Below, piece by piece: positions 7,364 through 16,130 of a stretch of 64,000 bases of DNA (position 1 is the first letter of the stretch; every line of letters begins with the position of its first letter). A model generated the notes under the pieces. That model ran no database searches, was not told the DNA's origin, and saw nothing but the letters and a program-made list of their open reading frames with translations. Position numbers and translations under genes: made by a program. Source of the stretch: Acinetobacter silvestris (GTDB lineage Bacteria > Pseudomonadota > Gammaproteobacteria > Pseudomonadales > Moraxellaceae); NCBI RefSeq assembly GCF_002135235.1, contig NZ_NEGB01000007.1, positions 1-64,000 on the forward strand, in the 5' to 3' direction.

Positions 7364-9199
7364 TTAAAAATTAACTTTGAATACCAATGAAGCAAAGTCC
7401 CGGTCATCTAAAATAGAAAATTCATTTGAACCAAAGAAATTAGTATATGAAAGTTCTGTCACATACTTCTTTTGATATATTGCAGAGACTCCTGCGCTAA
7501 TCGCCATTTGCCCTTGCTGAAAGTTTGGACCGTAGCCTTTGACATCATGACGGAACATCAAACTTGGGGAAACCGTTGTTTGTGCCAGTAAGTTGTTATA
7601 ACTCAATGCACCACGTAAACGATAACCTAATGACCACTCTTCATAGAAGCCCTGATCATTACAGTATTTTGCATTCAAATCACGGATTTCTTGATCCGAT
7701 AATTGTCCCGTTTTAGGAGCAGTACAATAGATTGCCAATTTTGATGGATCATAAGCACCAGTCGATAAGCCACTGCGACCGAACGCACCACTCCGACCAA
7801 AATGATAATTACCTAAGTCACCAATATGATTGATGCCAAATTCACCCACTAAAGATAAAGCGCTTGCCCCCAATATATTCGGAATTGTATTTGCAGCACC
7901 AAGCGTAAACTGAGTTACAGGCACGCGAGCAAAACCATTAATTCGCTCACCTAATGCTAAGGTTTCACTAGGTTTAGTCAACGGCGTATCAGGATATAGA
8001 GCCTGCGCATAGACCATATCAGTACTGTTAAAGTGCAGTGGCATATTCGGCTTATAATTTAACTCACTAAAAATAGCGGTCTTACCCACTTTACCCGTTA
8101 AACTTAAACCATACATTTCAATATTTTCAGGATAAACTGAAACAATTCTAGCGGTATGATAGTTTGTCGCACCCGGTGCAGAAACAACAACACCGTCAAA
8201 ATGTAAAATACGACTATGATAATTTGCATAGTACGCCCCAAGTTCAGCATTATTTAAACTTGGAATGATTTGCTTAATGGCAATACCATATTGACCACTA
8301 TTTTTTGCATATTCACTGGGTAAACGCGCCACTGTAAAATCCAATGGACCATTCATCGCTTGATCTGTTGTAAAGCCTGGACCACCAATTAAAAGTGGCC
8401 CACAATTTTCTGAAAAAACATCGGATACTTCAAAGAAAGTACCGCAACCATCAATCACCGAAGGTCTGAATTTAAATTGATAAAAACCTTCAACTTTAAG
8501 TTTGTCATTTAATCCCGCAACAAAAGAGAACATTTCCACGGGAATGATGCGTTCTTTAACATCTCCCCCTGGACGGTTCATTGCAGCATAATCAAAGGCA
8601 CTAACCGAATTTAAACCATTTTGGAAGAATTGCGATTTCCCCCAATTCAATGCATGTTTACCTAATTTCAACTCTAAACTTTTTGAATTTTCAAACTTAA
8701 AATTTTTCCAAATATAGGCATCCCAAAGGTCGATGCCTTTAAATTGAACTAAGCGCGGCCATGTTGAATCATCAAAGCTTGTAAAATCACCTGTTCCAGT
8801 TTCATAGGCATGGTCATACCAATATTTAGCGCTAATCACTGCACCTTGTTGTTGACCATTTAAACGAACTTCCGTTAGACCTTTAATGATCTGAGAAATT
8901 GGATCCCCTTTATCAAAGTTGGCACGACCATTATCACCATTAATGTCGATGCTTGATCCTTCTTTACCAATGCTGAGTGCATCTGGTTTATACAGCAATG
9001 CAGCATCAGGATTTTGTGTACTCCAACTTTGACCAAGACTTAAACTGGTATTTGTTTCAAACTTCCAATCGTCATTGATATCGAAGCCAACTGCTGTCGC
9101 ATTTGAAATTGATAGGATTAAGCCCAAAGAGACACCAACGCGTTGAACAAATAAAATACGACTGTTTTTCTGATTTAAATATAGGTACTTATTCACCAT
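7364..9199 (-). CDS. DUF1302-family outer-membrane protein
   Basis: A 611-residue exported protein: an N-terminal hydrophobic signal segment (residues about 18-36, ending near SNATA), then 'GFDINDDWKFETNTSLSLGQSWS', the characteristic opening of DUF1302 proteins. The chain is rich in beta-strand-like alternation and ends in phenylalanine (FKVNF), the usual C-terminal signal for outer-membrane barrel assembly. DUF1302 proteins often sit with steroid, lipid or solvent catabolism genes and may act as porin-like uptake proteins; their function is not established. The partner DUF1329 gene that often follows is absent. It is downstream of a small hydrolase on the same strand (212-bp gap), and both are probably under the AraC regulator at 10309. 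Confidence 0.85.
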   Translation of the reverse strand: MVNKYLYLNQKNSRILFVQRVGVSLGLILSISNATAVGFDINDDWKFETNTSLSLGQSWSTQNPDAALLYKPDALSIGKEGSSIDINGDNGRANFDKGDPISQIIKGLTEVRLNGQQQGAVISAKYWYDHAYETGTGDFTSFDDSTWPRLVQFKGIDLWDAYIWKNFKFENSKSLELKLGKHALNWGKSQFFQNGLNSVSAFDYAAMNRPGGDVKERIIPVEMFSFVAGLNDKLKVEGFYQFKFRPSVIDGCGTFFEVSDVFSENCGPLLIGGPGFTTDQAMNGPLDFTVARLPSEYAKNSGQYGIAIKQIIPSLNNAELGAYYANYHSRILHFDGVVVSAPGATNYHTARIVSVYPENIEMYGLSLTGKVGKTAIFSELNYKPNMPLHFNSTDMVYAQALYPDTPLTKPSETLALGERINGFARVPVTQFTLGAANTIPNILGASALSLVGEFGINHIGDLGNYHFGRSGAFGRSGLSTGAYDPSKLAIYCTAPKTGQLSDQEIRDLNAKYCNDQGFYEEWSLGYRLRGALSYNNLLAQTTVSPSLMFRHDVKGYGPNFQQGQMAISAGVSAIYQKKYVTELSYTNFFGSNEFSILDDRDFASLVFKVNF

Positions 9200-9411
9200 A
9201 TCATCTCCATATAGATATGATTTATTTTGATTAACTTGCTACATCCATAATTCATTGGATGAATAGAAGCGTGAATTATTGTTTTATAAAATCTATTTAC
9301 AGCTAATATCGCTAACCAATGAGCAAAAGCTGAAAACGAAGAGATTACAAAATTAAGGCTTAAACCAATGTCATACTTGACTTTAAAACCTTGAAAAATC
9401 TATCTACTTAA

Positions 9412-10005
9412 TCACGATGCAGACATCACACAATCATCAACCAAATCGAGCTGTTGAATAAACTGTTCAGCCTGTGGCCAAGGACCAAAACCAGCAGCAG
9501 GATTAAGATGACCAACAGCACCTAAGTTAACCAATTGACTGCCCCATGTTTTTGCCATATCCGCAACAGCAGCATAACCAGCTAAAGGGTCATTGGTACT
9601 AGCAGCAAGAATACTTGGGAAAGGCAGCACTTGGCTTGGCAAGGGACTCCAGCCCTCTTGTCGAAGTGTGTCAGAGCTTGGATAATTTTCTGGCCAGCTT
9701 TGTGTCAGATCAGGAGGAGCAACCAGCAATGCACCTTTAATGGCGTGCTGATACTTGGCTGCCCAATGAATCGTCATCAAGACACCAGCACTGTGTGCAA
9801 CCAAAATCACAGGCCCTTCTATTTTTTCCAGTTCCGCCTGAATCCGAGCAACTCGTTTCGCACAATTCAATTTGTCCGTTTCTACAGGGGGTACAGAGCG
9901 CACCTTAACCAAACGTGTCTCGAGTATTGTTTGCCAATGTTCGGCAACGTGATCACGTAAGCCTGGAATAATTAAAACAGTCGCCTTGGTCAGTATTTTT
10001 TCCAT
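9412..10005 (-). CDS. RBBP9/YdeN-type alpha/beta hydrolase
   Basis: A 197-residue small serine hydrolase of the RBBP9/YdeN (DUF676-like 'serine hydrolase') family. The catalytic triad is readable: nucleophile Ser in VAHSAGV (GxSxG-like elbow), Asp in ASTNDPLAGY and His in GAVGHLNPAAGFG, the last being the family hallmark. No signal peptide, so cytoplasmic. The substrate is unknown; an ester or lactone is plausible. It is divergent from the AraC regulator across 303 bp that contain repeated TTGAGTACT motifs, suggesting direct control. Confidence 0.9.
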   Translation of the reverse strand: MEKILTKATVLIIPGLRDHVAEHWQTILETRLVKVRSVPPVETDKLNCAKRVARIQAELEKIEGPVILVAHSAGVLMTIHWAAKYQHAIKGALLVAPPDLTQSWPENYPSSDTLRQEGWSPLPSQVLPFPSILAASTNDPLAGYAAVADMAKTWGSQLVNLGAVGHLNPAAGFGPWPQAEQFIQQLDLVDDCVMSAS

Positions 10006-10308
10006 CTCTACGCCTTTGAACTGAATGCTCGCTGAGGATAATGAGTGATATAAATTTCATATCCACAATAAGGTGTCGGTTTTTCAAATGATGCACTTTA
10101 GGTGACATGCTCTTTTCATTTGATGACAAATCGTTTAAAACTATCTCCTATACAGCAAAAGGTTTTTGAGTACTCAAAGAAGTTAAAAACAAATCAATAA
10201 AGATAGATCATTACCTGACTAGAAAAAGGCACTTATTGAGTACTTAACATCTTGCTGATAAATAAAGACTGACCGGGAAGGTTCATTTAAAAACAGGGAG
10301 ATAAAAAA
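10006..10308. promoter_or_regulatory. Divergent promoter region hydrolase / araC-type gene with TTGAGTACT repeats
   Basis: The palindrome TTTGAGTACTCAAA lies at 10165-10178, and a second copy of the half-motif (TTGAGTACTT) at 10236-10245. A third TTGAGTACT appears on the far side of the regulator gene at about 11368. Repeats of this size around an AraC-family gene are good operator candidates. A strong ribosome site (AGGGAG, 10295-10300) precedes the regulator. Confidence 0.5.
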
Positions 10309-11319
10309 GTGGTTCCTCTAGCGTATACCGCTGTTCTAAAAAACTATTTGGACGTTACCCAACAATTAGACATTAATCCTTATCCGTTATTAGCGAGTGT
10401 TGGGCTCAGCCAAAATCAGTTAACGGATACTAAACAGCGTATCTCAGTAAACAAAGCGATTACGTTGTTGGAGAAGTCTGCCCAAATCAGCGGTTGTGAG
10501 ACATTCGGTTTACATATGGCAGAACAACGTAAGCTCTCAGATTTTGGAGAAATTAGCTTATTGCTGAGTTATCAACATACCTTACGCGATGCTTTGCAAA
10601 CACTGGTGCGATACCGGAACTTACTCAATAATTCACTGGCGATTTATATCGAGGAGGTTGGCCATACCGTCATCATTCGCGAAGAAGTGATCACCACTGC
10701 CTCTCTGTACAGCCGTCAGGCAACTGAACTTGCGCTTGGAATCATGCACCGTTTCTGCGCCGCACTATTGTCTCAGAAATGGCGTCCATTAAGTATACAT
10801 TTCACCCATAGTGCACCGCATGACCTCTCGGTGCATCGACGCATTTTTGGATGCCCATTAGAGTTTGGCAGCGAATTTAACGGCATCGTCTGCACAGCGG
10901 CAGAACTTGATACCGCGAATCCGCAAGCCAATACAGCGATGGCCGATCATGCACAGCGTTATCTAGATATTTTACAAAATGATAATGAGTCTTCGATTAT
11001 TTTTGATATTCGCAAAAGTATTTATCTGCTTTTACCGATGGGTCGCGCCACCATTGATCAAGTTGCGCAAATGCATGGTATTAACGTGCGAACATTACAG
11101 CGTCGTTTAGAAGCATCTCAAACCAGTTTTAGTGATTTAATCAATGATGTCCGTCGAAACCTCGTGTTTCGTTATCTGAAAAACCTCAATTACTCACTGG
11201 GGCAAGTTTCTGATATTTTGGGTTATTCAACACCAAGTTCCTTTACCCGCTGGTTTATCAGTCAATTTGGAATAGCACCAGTGAATTGGCGAAATACCAA
11301 TAAAGCCTTACTCGATTAA
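10309..11319 (+). CDS. AraC-family transcriptional regulator
   Basis: A 336-residue regulator starting at GTG, eight bases after AGGGAG. The N-terminal ~190 residues form the 'arabinose-binding domain of AraC regulator' type seen in OruR/ArgR-like proteins (for example ISLLLSYQHTLRDALQTLVRYRNLLN). The C-terminal ~100 residues hold the double helix-turn-helix (TIDQVAQMHGINVRTLQRRL and GQVSDILGYSTPSSFTRWF). Regulators of this class usually activate adjacent catabolic genes in response to the substrate. Here the divergent hydrolase/DUF1302 pair and the convergent seven-gene run are both likely targets, by inference. Confidence 0.93.
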   Translation: MVPLAYTAVLKNYLDVTQQLDINPYPLLASVGLSQNQLTDTKQRISVNKAITLLEKSAQISGCETFGLHMAEQRKLSDFGEISLLLSYQHTLRDALQTLVRYRNLLNNSLAIYIEEVGHTVIIREEVITTASLYSRQATELALGIMHRFCAALLSQKWRPLSIHFTHSAPHDLSVHRRIFGCPLEFGSEFNGIVCTAAELDTANPQANTAMADHAQRYLDILQNDNESSIIFDIRKSIYLLLPMGRATIDQVAQMHGINVRTLQRRLEASQTSFSDLINDVRRNLVFRYLKNLNYSLGQVSDILGYSTPSSFTRWFISQFGIAPVNWRNTNKALLD

Positions 11320-11436
11320 TGCACTTTATGAAATATACAAAAACAAAAATTCCAGATGTACTCTTATTGAGTACTGACTGGAACTGATGATTTGGGACAG
11401 ATAAAAATCAATTTTGAATCGATTAAAATGCTCAAT

Positions 11437-11482
11437 AAGAAAGGGACTTACATCTGTGCAAATAACAAAAAAGTCCCTCTTG
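11437..11482. terminator. Hairpin between the araC-type gene and the yeiH-type gene
   Basis: AAGGGACTT (11441-11449) pairs with AAGTCCCTCTT (11470-11480) over a 20-nt loop. It sits between two convergent genes and probably ends both transcripts. Confidence 0.5.
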
Positions 11483-11496
11483 TGATGATTTCGGTA

Positions 11497-12507
11497 CTAA
11501 AACCACCAGTGCATCAGCGTCAATACCAATAGCACGAGAAAAACACTTTCACCCACCATCAAAAGAATCGGCTTGATCCCTACAGATGCGAGTTCCTTCA
11601 ATTGAGTCTTCATTCCCAAAGCACTGATTGCAATCACTAAGCACCAACGTGATAACTCATTTAATCCGCCTTGTACGACAACGGGTACCCATCCAGTACT
11701 GTTGATACAAGCTAACAGTAAAAAACCCACTGCAAACCAAGGCAGTAATGGTGGACGCTGCCCCGTTGAATCAGCACCTTGCATACGTGTAATCATTGCT
11801 GCACAGACAATGACAGGAAGTAACATCGCAACCCGCATCAACTTCACCACGGTTGCTGTATCACCTGTTTCTGTGGACATGCTATAACCCGCACCCACCA
11901 CCTGTGCGACATCATGAATGGTGGCACCTAAAAACACACCCGCGGCTTGTGGTGACAATTCGAGCCAGTTCGCAATCATCGGATATACAATCATGGCTAA
12001 GGTCGAAAGCGCAGAAACACCAATGACGGTAAATAAAGTGGCTTTTTCTTTTTGCGGATGATTCGGAAATGCAGCCGATAATGCCAGTGCTGCTGAAGCA
12101 CCACAAATTGCGGTAGCCCCACCCGTCAACATACCAAAAAGCCGCTGAAAACCCAGCATTTTAGCAGCCACAACTGAAACCGAAATCGTCACCACAACCA
12201 GCGTTATCACTAAAGCAATCGGCTGCCAACCCAATGCCGTAATCTGCCCCAAAGTAATCCGCATCCCGAGCAAAGCAATACCAATACGTAATACTGTACG
12301 TGCAGTGAACTCAATACCCGCCTTACACTTACTGTCTGCGGCAAGAAAGTTCAGTCCCATTCCTAACAGCAACGCAAATAACATCACGGGAGCACCATAG
12401 TGCTCAGATAAAAAACTCGCAGCAGCAGCGACAACCACACTCACGATAAAGCCCGGCAGCAACTCACGAGATCGTAGATTCAAACCCACGAACATAGAAC
12501 TATTCAT
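11497..12507 (-). CDS. YeiH/TauZ-type putative sulfate or sulfite exporter (UPF0324)
   Basis: A 336-residue inner-membrane protein with about ten hydrophobic segments and the hallmarks of the UPF0324 family: a central glycine-rich GGATAICGASAALALSAAF and a conserved GVFLGATIHDVAQVVGAGYS. Relatives are annotated as putative sulfate exporters, and in several taurine-degrading bacteria a homologue (TauZ) is encoded with the sulfonate genes. Its place as last gene of the run with a TauD-type dioxygenase therefore suggests removal of sulfite or sulfate. The Rieske gene ends one base before its ATG. Transport has not been shown for most members, so the substrate is inferred. Confidence 0.88.
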   Translation of the reverse strand: MNSSMFVGLNLRSRELLPGFIVSVVVAAAASFLSEHYGAPVMLFALLLGMGLNFLAADSKCKAGIEFTARTVLRIGIALLGMRITLGQITALGWQPIALVITLVVVTISVSVVAAKMLGFQRLFGMLTGGATAICGASAALALSAAFPNHPQKEKATLFTVIGVSALSTLAMIVYPMIANWLELSPQAAGVFLGATIHDVAQVVGAGYSMSTETGDTATVVKLMRVAMLLPVIVCAAMITRMQGADSTGQRPPLLPWFAVGFLLLACINSTGWVPVVVQGGLNELSRWCLVIAISALGMKTQLKELASVGIKPILLMVGESVFLVLLVLTLMHWWF

Positions 12508-12508
12508 G

Positions 12509-12826
12509 CTACTCTCCTTGCTTCATGACAATAAACACTTGGTCGTCAATCACCTCTACAGGATATGAAGCAACCTTGAGCTGAGTCGAGTTAAGCAAGT
12601 AACCACTGACTAAATCAAAACGCAAACCATGTGCACAACACTGGATCACTTGTCCTTCCAGTTTCCCACCAAATAACGAAGCGCCCTGATGTGGGCAACT
12701 GTCATCAATCGCATAGAACTGCGCAGCGACATTGAATAATGCTAGGGTTTTATCTCCAATCTGAAGAAATGCTCGTGCACCTAGGGCAGGTACTTTCTCT
12801 TGCGGCACTTGAAAACGAACGGTCAT
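12509..12826 (-). CDS. Small Rieske [2Fe-2S] ferredoxin
   Basis: A 105-residue soluble Rieske protein. The cluster ligands are readable as C-P-H in DSCPHQGASLF and C-x-x-H in QCCAHGLRFDL, the expected CxH...CxxH arrangement. Length and lack of a membrane anchor fit a BphF/NirD-type electron carrier. It overlaps the preceding DsbA-like gene by four bases (ATGA) and is one base from the exporter gene. No Rieske oxygenase alpha subunit or ferredoxin reductase lies in the window, so its redox partner is unknown. It may serve one of the other enzymes of the cluster. Confidence 0.9.
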   Translation of the reverse strand: MTVRFQVPQEKVPALGARAFLQIGDKTLALFNVAAQFYAIDDSCPHQGASLFGGKLEGQVIQCCAHGLRFDLVSGYLLNSTQLKVASYPVEVIDDQVFIVMKQGE

Positions 12827-13473
12827 GTCACCAATCCTTGTGTTGCCAGTACATCCAACATAGTTTTATAGAGCACCTCTGCTGGATGCGCGCCCGCTAA
12901 TGCTGAGCATCCATCAAAAATAAAGTAAGGTACGCCATTACCACCAGTATCAGCAGAGATAAAAGGTTCATCCAAACCATTCCCTAGAATCTCAGCTGAA
13001 AAGCCACAAAACTCTGCAATTTTCAGTAGAACCGCCGTATCTCCAATGTCTTCCGAATGATGAAAGTACGCTGCAAATAATCGTTCTAGCAGCAGATCGC
13101 ATTGTTCTGGATGCCCAATTTTTAGGGCATTTTCCAACAAATGATGTGCTTTAGCCGTATTGGGCATCCGTTTAATACGATCAAAATCAATATCCACACC
13201 CACGGTATTCGCTGCTTGACGAACTTGAGCCTGTCGCATACGCACGGAGGTCGCACTGCCTAATCTTTTTAGATAAAAAGCCTGAAAAGGAACCCCTTCA
13301 ACAGGTAGTTGTGGAATGAGCTGTACCCCATGCCACAACAGTTTCACCTCAACATCAGGATCACTTCGATGCAGTTGATTTATAGCCGCCTGTAACTGAC
13401 GCTTTCCAATCAAACACCAAGGGCAAATAAAATCAAAAAATACATCTATATTCAACTTACGCTTCATCTTCAC
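12823..13473 (-). CDS. DsbA/FrnE-like thioredoxin-fold oxidoreductase
   Basis: A 216-residue protein of the FrnE / 2-hydroxychromene-2-carboxylate isomerase branch of the DsbA superfamily. It carries CPWC near the N-terminus (FFDFICPWCLIGKRQL), the inserted helical domain, and the late FDG..ALAGAHPAEVL segment with the cis-proline loop NGVPYFIF. There is no signal peptide, so it acts in the cytoplasm, unlike DsbA proper. FrnE-type proteins are linked to polyketide and aromatic chemistry and to thiol-disulphide or glutathione-dependent isomerisation. It overlaps both neighbours by four bases, indicating translational coupling with the MFS and Rieske genes. Confidence 0.88.
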   Translation of the reverse strand: MKMKRKLNIDVFFDFICPWCLIGKRQLQAAINQLHRSDPDVEVKLLWHGVQLIPQLPVEGVPFQAFYLKRLGSATSVRMRQAQVRQAANTVGVDIDFDRIKRMPNTAKAHHLLENALKIGHPEQCDLLLERLFAAYFHHSEDIGDTAVLLKIAEFCGFSAEILGNGLDEPFISADTGGNGVPYFIFDGCSALAGAHPAEVLYKTMLDVLATQGLVT

Positions 13474-14798
13474 TTATCTACGCTATGTTCACTGTTGGGC
13501 TGCCATACAACCTGCCCGTTTAATCGTTCCATATCTCGGTGATAATGGCATTTGGCATAAAACAACACTGCGGCTGCCACAATGCTGATCAGCGGCATCA
13601 ATTGAAATGCATTATGCAAACCAATCACATCAGATACTTTACCAATCACCAGTGGTCCAAGGGCTAATCCGAGTAAATTATTGGCTAAGGTTAAGGTTGC
13701 AAAAGCAGTACTATGCACAGAATGGTGAGTCAAATTGGCGACCATCGCACTGGTTGGACCGTTGGTACCTATCGCAATAAACATGCCGACACCAATCAGT
13801 ACTAATTGCGCAGGACCAGCTGACAAGGCAAATGCAATTGATAGCAACACACAACCACCCAAACAATAGCCGATAGCCAAACTCACTTTACGATCAGGAC
13901 GATCACGACCAAGACGATCGCACAGCATGCCGCATAAAATGGTACCCACTGCACTGCACAGAACAATAATTGCTGCCGTAATCCCTGCGGTATCGGTGCT
14001 CATACCATAATATCGATTTAAATAACTCGGCAGCCAAACAATCACTGAGCCCCCCACAAACAACTGCAAACCACTACCAATGTAGGTTGCAACAACAGAA
14101 CGACTGGAATAAATCGTTTTTAACGGTTTGTGGTTCTGAACCGATTTTTTCTCAACAGAATGAGTTAAATTTGGTGAAATAATTCTTTTTTCTTTGACAA
14201 CAATTGGATATAAAAATGCCAAGACCAAGCCAAACAAAGCCATGCCACCAAAAGCCCAACGCCAACCAAAATGTTCAGCCATGACGCCGCCCAGCGCCAT
14301 GCCTAAGAACGAACCAAATATGCCACCTGCCATAAAGGCACTTGCCAGTGTTGCACGCATTTCTCGAGGAAATACTGCCACGACAACAGCGATACCGACA
14401 CTGCCATAAGCAGCTTCACCCACGCCGACCATAAAACGGGCAATCAACATATGCTGATAATTTTCTGCAAGTGCACAGCCTAAAGTCGCTACGCTCCACA
14501 ATATAGCCATCAAGGTTAAGCTTCTGACTCGACCAAATCGGTCTGCCAAAATGGACAAAGGTAAGGTCAATAAACCCACCATCAATGCCACAATGCCACT
14601 TAATAAACCCAGTTGACTATCACTGAGTACCCACTCACTTTTGATGAGCGGAAAGACAGCATTCAGCACTTGTCGTGACATGTAATCTGAAATCAGTAAA
14701 CCAAATGTCAAAGCAAATATAAACCATGCATATTGACGAGGAATACCAATCGATGTATCTACACCACTCGTATGTGCTGTAAATTGATGAGCACCCAT
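13470..14798 (-). CDS. MFS transporter (probable uptake system of the catabolic cluster)
   Basis: A 442-residue major facilitator with 12 predicted membrane segments. The motif between TM2 and TM3 is LADRFGRVRSLT, and the conserved ARFMVGVGEAAYG in TM4 is typical of metabolite:H+ symporters of the spinster/AAHS-like groups. An unusually strong ribosome site (AAGGAGGTC) lies five bases before the ATG. Substrate unknown; its position between the cleavage enzyme and the redox genes suggests import of the cluster's substrate, though export cannot be excluded. A 176-bp spacer with a duplicated segment and a large hairpin separates it from the upstream BKACE gene. Confidence 0.9.
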   Translation of the reverse strand: MGAHQFTAHTSGVDTSIGIPRQYAWFIFALTFGLLISDYMSRQVLNAVFPLIKSEWVLSDSQLGLLSGIVALMVGLLTLPLSILADRFGRVRSLTLMAILWSVATLGCALAENYQHMLIARFMVGVGEAAYGSVGIAVVVAVFPREMRATLASAFMAGGIFGSFLGMALGGVMAEHFGWRWAFGGMALFGLVLAFLYPIVVKEKRIISPNLTHSVEKKSVQNHKPLKTIYSSRSVVATYIGSGLQLFVGGSVIVWLPSYLNRYYGMSTDTAGITAAIIVLCSAVGTILCGMLCDRLGRDRPDRKVSLAIGYCLGGCVLLSIAFALSAGPAQLVLIGVGMFIAIGTNGPTSAMVANLTHHSVHSTAFATLTLANNLLGLALGPLVIGKVSDVIGLHNAFQLMPLISIVAAAVLFYAKCHYHRDMERLNGQVVWQPNSEHSVDK

Positions 14799-14815
14799 AC
14801 GACCTCCTTGTGTGT

Positions 14816-14934
14816 TTTTATAATTTCTATATCTATCCAGTGCAGGATCGCGTTACGACTCGTAAAGCTATATACGTTTGGGCATCCATATGCCCCTTAT
14901 ATTTTTATAATTTCAATCTAGCTAGTACAGGGTC
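14816..14934. repeat. Degenerate 34-bp direct repeat in the BKACE-MFS spacer
   Basis: The segment starting TTTTTATAATTTC occurs at 14816-14849 and again at 14902-14934. The first 13 bases are identical and the rest diverged, ending GCAGGATC versus ACAGGGTC. The second copy runs into the hairpin at 14929-14960. It looks like an old tandem duplication. Confidence 0.55.
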
Positions 14935-14960
14935 AGGTTTCTACCTAGAAACCTGACCCT
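14929..14960 (-). promoter_or_regulatory. Perfect 13-bp intra-operon hairpin without U tract
   Basis: AGGGTCAGGTTTC (14929-14941) and GAAACCTGACCCT (14948-14960) pair perfectly around a 6-nt loop. In the minus-strand mRNA it lies 14 bases after the BKACE stop and about 130 bases before the MFS start. With no U run after it, it is more likely an RNA-processing or stability element, or a protein-binding site, than a terminator. A smaller hairpin (GGGCAT/ATGCCC, 14880-14895) lies next to it. Confidence 0.55.
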
Positions 14961-14974
14961 TACGCTTACACAAC

Positions 14975-16069
14975 TTATGCTGAATACTTAAGTTTAGATT
15001 CTTTTGTACTCACGATATCACTACGCTGAGGAACACCCTTTTGTCCTGGTTGACGATTCGGTGCCATACCATTGGCCAGCAAGGTTTCTTCAATGCTGTC
15101 GTACTGCACACCAATACGATAAATTTCACGTGCTTCTTGACCTGATGCGATTTCACGACCCAACTCATGCGCAATACGCACGGTTTGCTCAATTTGTTGT
15201 ACTGATGAAAAACGCTTGCCATGCTGATCAATAATGGTATCTTCATTCCCCACGCGCGCATGCATGCCCATCGCCATTGACATGGTATTAAAAGGCAATA
15301 CATTTTTTAACAATGATTCAGAAGTCAACGTACAGCCATCTGGTACACGATGAATAAAATTAAAGAAGTTAAATGGGTTTGGACCATCAAAACCACCACC
15401 AATGCCAATCCAAGTTAAGTTCAATGGACCCATATACAAGCCTTTACGCACCATGCGCTCTAAGGTTTCTAGACCATGCATCCCCGTTAACTGGAAATGC
15501 GGTTGAATACCGTTTTGACATAAGCGCTTAAGATGTTCAGTCAGCCAAGCGGGGCCTGCTGGAACTGTCATCTCGGAATATGCTGCCTGTATCGCAGGAT
15601 GTTCCAACGAAGTTCCTGCTAAATATTCAGGATACAGTAGCTCCATGATATTCATTTGTGTGGTATTGACAGCAACTGTAACTTGATCTGGTTTTGGTGT
15701 TAATTCAGCTAGCATATGTCGAGCTTCATCACTTAACCACAGTGCAGCCTCACCTTCGCTTTCCGGTGCAAAGGAAATCGAACCACCCACTTGGATGATC
15801 ATTTCAGGCACAGCTTCACGCACACCAGCAATCAGCTCGTTAAACTTTGACAAACGTTTAGAGCCTTTACCGTCAAGCTCACGAACATGTAAGTGCAATA
15901 CCGTCGCACCTGCTTCGTAGCAATCCACCGCTTTTTGGATTTGCTCTTCCATAGTCACTGGAATATCTTCTGGAAAATCTTCTGGCATCCACTCTGGCCC
16001 ATAAGGCGCAACCGTAATCACCACTTTTTCCATATTTTCAGGGTGCAAAGAATCATCAAAAAATTGCAT
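14975..16069 (-). CDS. Beta-keto acid cleavage enzyme (BKACE, 3-keto-5-aminohexanoate cleavage family)
   Basis: A 364-residue TIM-barrel enzyme of the BKACE/Kce family (DUF849). The metal-binding HxH is His59-Val-His61-type in TVLHLHVRE, and the late MHARVGNEDTI segment carries the Glu276-Asp277 pair equivalent to the catalytic/metal residues of Kce. The family condenses a beta-keto acid with acetyl-CoA to give acetoacetate and a new acyl-CoA. At 364 residues it is clearly longer than the usual 270-310, with extra sequence around residues 98-130 and at the C-terminus, so it belongs to a less-studied subgroup whose substrate I cannot name. Start supported by AGGAAAT seven bases upstream. Confidence 0.88.
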   Translation of the reverse strand: MQFFDDSLHPENMEKVVITVAPYGPEWMPEDFPEDIPVTMEEQIQKAVDCYEAGATVLHLHVRELDGKGSKRLSKFNELIAGVREAVPEMIIQVGGSISFAPESEGEAALWLSDEARHMLAELTPKPDQVTVAVNTTQMNIMELLYPEYLAGTSLEHPAIQAAYSEMTVPAGPAWLTEHLKRLCQNGIQPHFQLTGMHGLETLERMVRKGLYMGPLNLTWIGIGGGFDGPNPFNFFNFIHRVPDGCTLTSESLLKNVLPFNTMSMAMGMHARVGNEDTIIDQHGKRFSSVQQIEQTVRIAHELGREIASGQEAREIYRIGVQYDSIEETLLANGMAPNRQPGQKGVPQRSDIVSTKESKLKYSA

Positions 16070-16130
16070 GCGTATTTCCTATTCTATTTTTCACATTGTT
16101 TAATTAGATAGCGTTGTTCAACCCATTAAT

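Noticed and set aside
12823..14798. Considered that the DsbA-like gene is a periplasmic disulfide oxidase
   Set aside because: No signal peptide, and the CPWC with FrnE-type insert indicates the cytoplasmic branch.
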